A DNA stretch of 7,926 bases, from contig JAOZTQ010000036.1 in the NCBI GenBank assembly GCA_029939085.1, positions 2,088 to 10,013 on the forward strand, read 5' to 3'. Numbering within the stretch: position 1 is the first letter of the stretch; every line of letters begins with the position of its first letter. Both the position numbers and the translations under genes were made by a program. Positions 6,218-7,926 of the stretch are shown in pieces. The stretch comes from Candidatus Nanopelagicales bacterium (GTDB lineage Bacteria; Actinomycetota; Actinomycetes; S36-B12; GCA-2699445). Below the pieces are notes generated by a model. It did not search any database. It was not told where the DNA came from and saw nothing but the letters and a program-made list of their open reading frames with translations.

Positions 6218-7918
6218 GTGTCCGATACCTCAAGTTCCTCCGACCCCGGTAGTTCCACAAAGACTGGTGTGCCCGCCCCGCCACCGAAGTCGCATCGCAC
6301 TTTGGCATTAACCGCCATGGTCTTTGCGACCGGTATGACGTTCATCGATATGACGATCGTTTCCATTGGGGCGCCGGTCATAGAGCAAGATCTGGGAATT
6401 ACAGATCAAGCTGTGCAGTGGATCATCAACAGTTATTTGGTAGGGCTGGCTGCCACATTCGCCCTCATGGGTCGCATGGCTGATGTCTACGGACATAAAC
6501 GAATGGTGGTCCTGGGTACTTTTGTCTTTGGCTTTTCCTCATTGATGTGTGGGCTCACTCCGAGTGGCGATCTAGCGGGGGCCTGGCTGATTGGTTGGCG
6601 GGCCATTGAAGGCGTCGGTGCTGCGATGTTGTTCCCGGCAGCACTAGCAATCGTTGTAGCTTCATTCCCACCCCAGGGACGTGGTCGAGCTTTGGCGTTG
6701 TTCTTCGCCATCACCGGTGGCCTCACAGCCATTGGCCCCCTCGTGGGCGGCTACCTGGTGGAATGGGACTGGCGCTCGATCTTCTGGGTAAACATTCCGA
6801 TTGCTGTCTTGGCCTTGATTTTGACGGCACGGTGTCAGGTCAATACGGAGCGGCAAGACGAACCGATCGACTGGGGTGGTGCACTCTTCACTATCGCCGG
6901 TATGGGCTTATCAGTCGTTGGCTTCCAACAAGCGAGTACGTGGGGTTGGACGAGCCCGGCAACGCTTGGCTGCATCATCGGCGGCGTCATCATCCTGGCG
7001 GCGTTCGTGAAGTACGAACTCAGTCGGGAATACCCCCTCATCAAGATGCAGATCTTCAAGGATCGCGCGTTCCAGGCTGACAATGGGGTTTTATTTTTCT
7101 TGTCGATGGCTTTCGTACCCGTGTTCTTCTTCCTGAGCGTTTATGCGCAAGCTGCGCTCGGTTACACCGCACAGGAGGCCGGGATTTTCCTGATGTGGTT
7201 CTTTGTTGGATTCGTCGTCGCCGCTCAGATCGGTGGTGCGCTGCTCGACTCCAAGGGATCGAAGCTACCGATGATTCTTGGTGGTTTGATCGGTGCAGTA
7301 GGTTACGCCGGATGGGCATTTAATGCTGACTCGTTGAGTGAGTCTCAGGTAGCGCCGTGGATAGTTGTTGCTGGTGCTGGGGCTGGGCTTATGCTTGGGC
7401 CCGCTAGCACTGATGCTGTGAATCGCGCGATAAATGCGACCTACGGCGAAGTCACTGGAATCACTCAGACCGTTAGAAACTATGCGGCGGCACTCGGTTT
7501 GGCGATTCTGGGTTCGATCATGTCGAATCGCATCGCGGACAACATCACAGCAAGTGCCGAAAAGTTTGGGCTCAGTGAAAGTGAGTCTGAGACCCTCGTT
7601 GCGAGCGTGAGCGGACAGACAAGTGGCGGAGCGGCTGGCGCTTTGGCAAATGTTCCTTCAGGTTCCGCGAAACAATTTCTGCAGGAAATCCCGACTGACT
7701 TTGCGAGCGCCTTAAGTATCGTGGTCTATGGCATGGCAGCCATGATGTTTTTGGCTGCGGTCGCCGCATTGCGACATCCGGGTGGGCGTGCGCAAGTCGC
7801 GGATGAAGCCTCAGGCGAATCGGAGACTCCCCCGAGTACGGGTCAGACCGTTAAGCGTCTCGTGATCTTTGTTTTGATATTTGCGGGTATCTTCGCAGCG
7901 GTTTACGCATTCGTGTAA
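6218..7918 (+). CDS. MFS multidrug exporter, DHA2 (EmrB/QacA, 14-helix) family
   Basis: A 566-residue proton-driven exporter of the inner membrane; DHA2 members expel drugs, dyes or metabolites. After a Ser/Pro-rich cytoplasmic tail come 14 predicted helices between residues about 28 and 518. Signatures seen are FIDMTIVSIGAPVI in helix 1 (acidic Asp44 in the membrane), motif A GRMADVYGHKRM at 85-96, RAIEGVGAAMLFPAAL (motif B region, 128-143) and the motif C region TGGLTAIGPLVGGYLVE followed by WDWRSIFWVNIPI (to 195). An acidic loop (about 440-495) precedes helix 14. Unusually, a polar linker is followed by another hydrophobic helix at 547-565, just before the stop. GTG 6218 is preferred (GGGA about 9 bases upstream, ordinary MSDTSSSS start); an in-frame GTG at 6152 adds 22 residues but lacks a binding site. 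No regulator gene is adjacent within the window, and the substrate cannot be inferred. Confidence 0.92.
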   Translation: MSDTSSSSDPGSSTKTGVPAPPPKSHRTLALTAMVFATGMTFIDMTIVSIGAPVIEQDLGITDQAVQWIINSYLVGLAATFALMGRMADVYGHKRMVVLGTFVFGFSSLMCGLTPSGDLAGAWLIGWRAIEGVGAAMLFPAALAIVVASFPPQGRGRALALFFAITGGLTAIGPLVGGYLVEWDWRSIFWVNIPIAVLALILTARCQVNTERQDEPIDWGGALFTIAGMGLSVVGFQQASTWGWTSPATLGCIIGGVIILAAFVKYELSREYPLIKMQIFKDRAFQADNGVLFFLSMAFVPVFFFLSVYAQAALGYTAQEAGIFLMWFFVGFVVAAQIGGALLDSKGSKLPMILGGLIGAVGYAGWAFNADSLSESQVAPWIVVAGAGAGLMLGPASTDAVNRAINATYGEVTGITQTVRNYAAALGLAILGSIMSNRIADNITASAEKFGLSESESETLVASVSGQTSGGAAGALANVPSGSAKQFLQEIPTDFASALSIVVYGMAAMMFLAAVAALRHPGGRAQVADEASGESETPPSTGQTVKRLVIFVLIFAGIFAAVYAFV

Positions 7919-7926
7919 ATCCAATT

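Noticed and set aside
5841..6308. 155-codon - strand open frame overlapping the protease start, the intergenic region and the exporter N-terminus
   Set aside because: The overlapping protease frame has a signal peptide, strong ribosome binding site and zinc motif; this frame has none and crosses both flanking genes.

Overview
The window looks like a chromosomal stretch from an actinomycete-type bacterium (Actinomycetota). The basis is protein character: the TrmB N-terminus, a bacterial GH15 beside a glucose-6-phosphate dehydrogenase, a DHA2 drug exporter, GTG starts and possible leaderless promoters. Base composition looks intermediate rather than Streptomyces-like high GC. A freshwater or marine actinobacterium is a guess; nothing in the window fixes the genus. 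I see no RNA genes, insertion sequences, CRISPR arrays or phage genes.

Left part (1-3414): the 3' end of zwf (glucose-6-phosphate dehydrogenase) enters on the + strand and meets a GH15 glycosidase (trehalase/glucoamylase-like) tail to tail. The two stop codons share the palindrome TTAA. Upstream of GH15 on the same (-) strand lie trmB (tRNA m7G46 methyltransferase) and a small cupin gene. Gaps are short (13 and 45 bp), so cupin-trmB-GH15 may be one transcription unit. The 45-bp gap before GH15 holds an 18-bp near-perfect palindrome (8-bp arms, 2-bp centre) that looks like an operator. Releasing glucose with GH15 and feeding glucose-6-phosphate to the pentose phosphate pathway through zwf is a sensible metabolic pairing.

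Middle part (3415-5137): a divergent promoter region separates the cupin gene from a + strand gene for a large membrane protein. That protein fuses an N-terminal HdeD-like (DUF308) six-helix module to a DUF389 membrane domain with a soluble C-terminal tail. Its function is unknown, and it is the most unusual protein here.

Right part (5138-7926): a - strand gene encodes a secreted metzincin-type zinc protease with a signal peptide, a strong ribosome binding site and a C-terminal beta-rich domain. It is convergent with the DUF389 gene and divergent from a + strand DHA2-type MFS exporter, which carries an extra hydrophobic helix at its very C-terminus. All gaps between genes are under 300 bp. 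No complete new multi-gene system is evident; the points of interest are individual proteins and regulatory sites.
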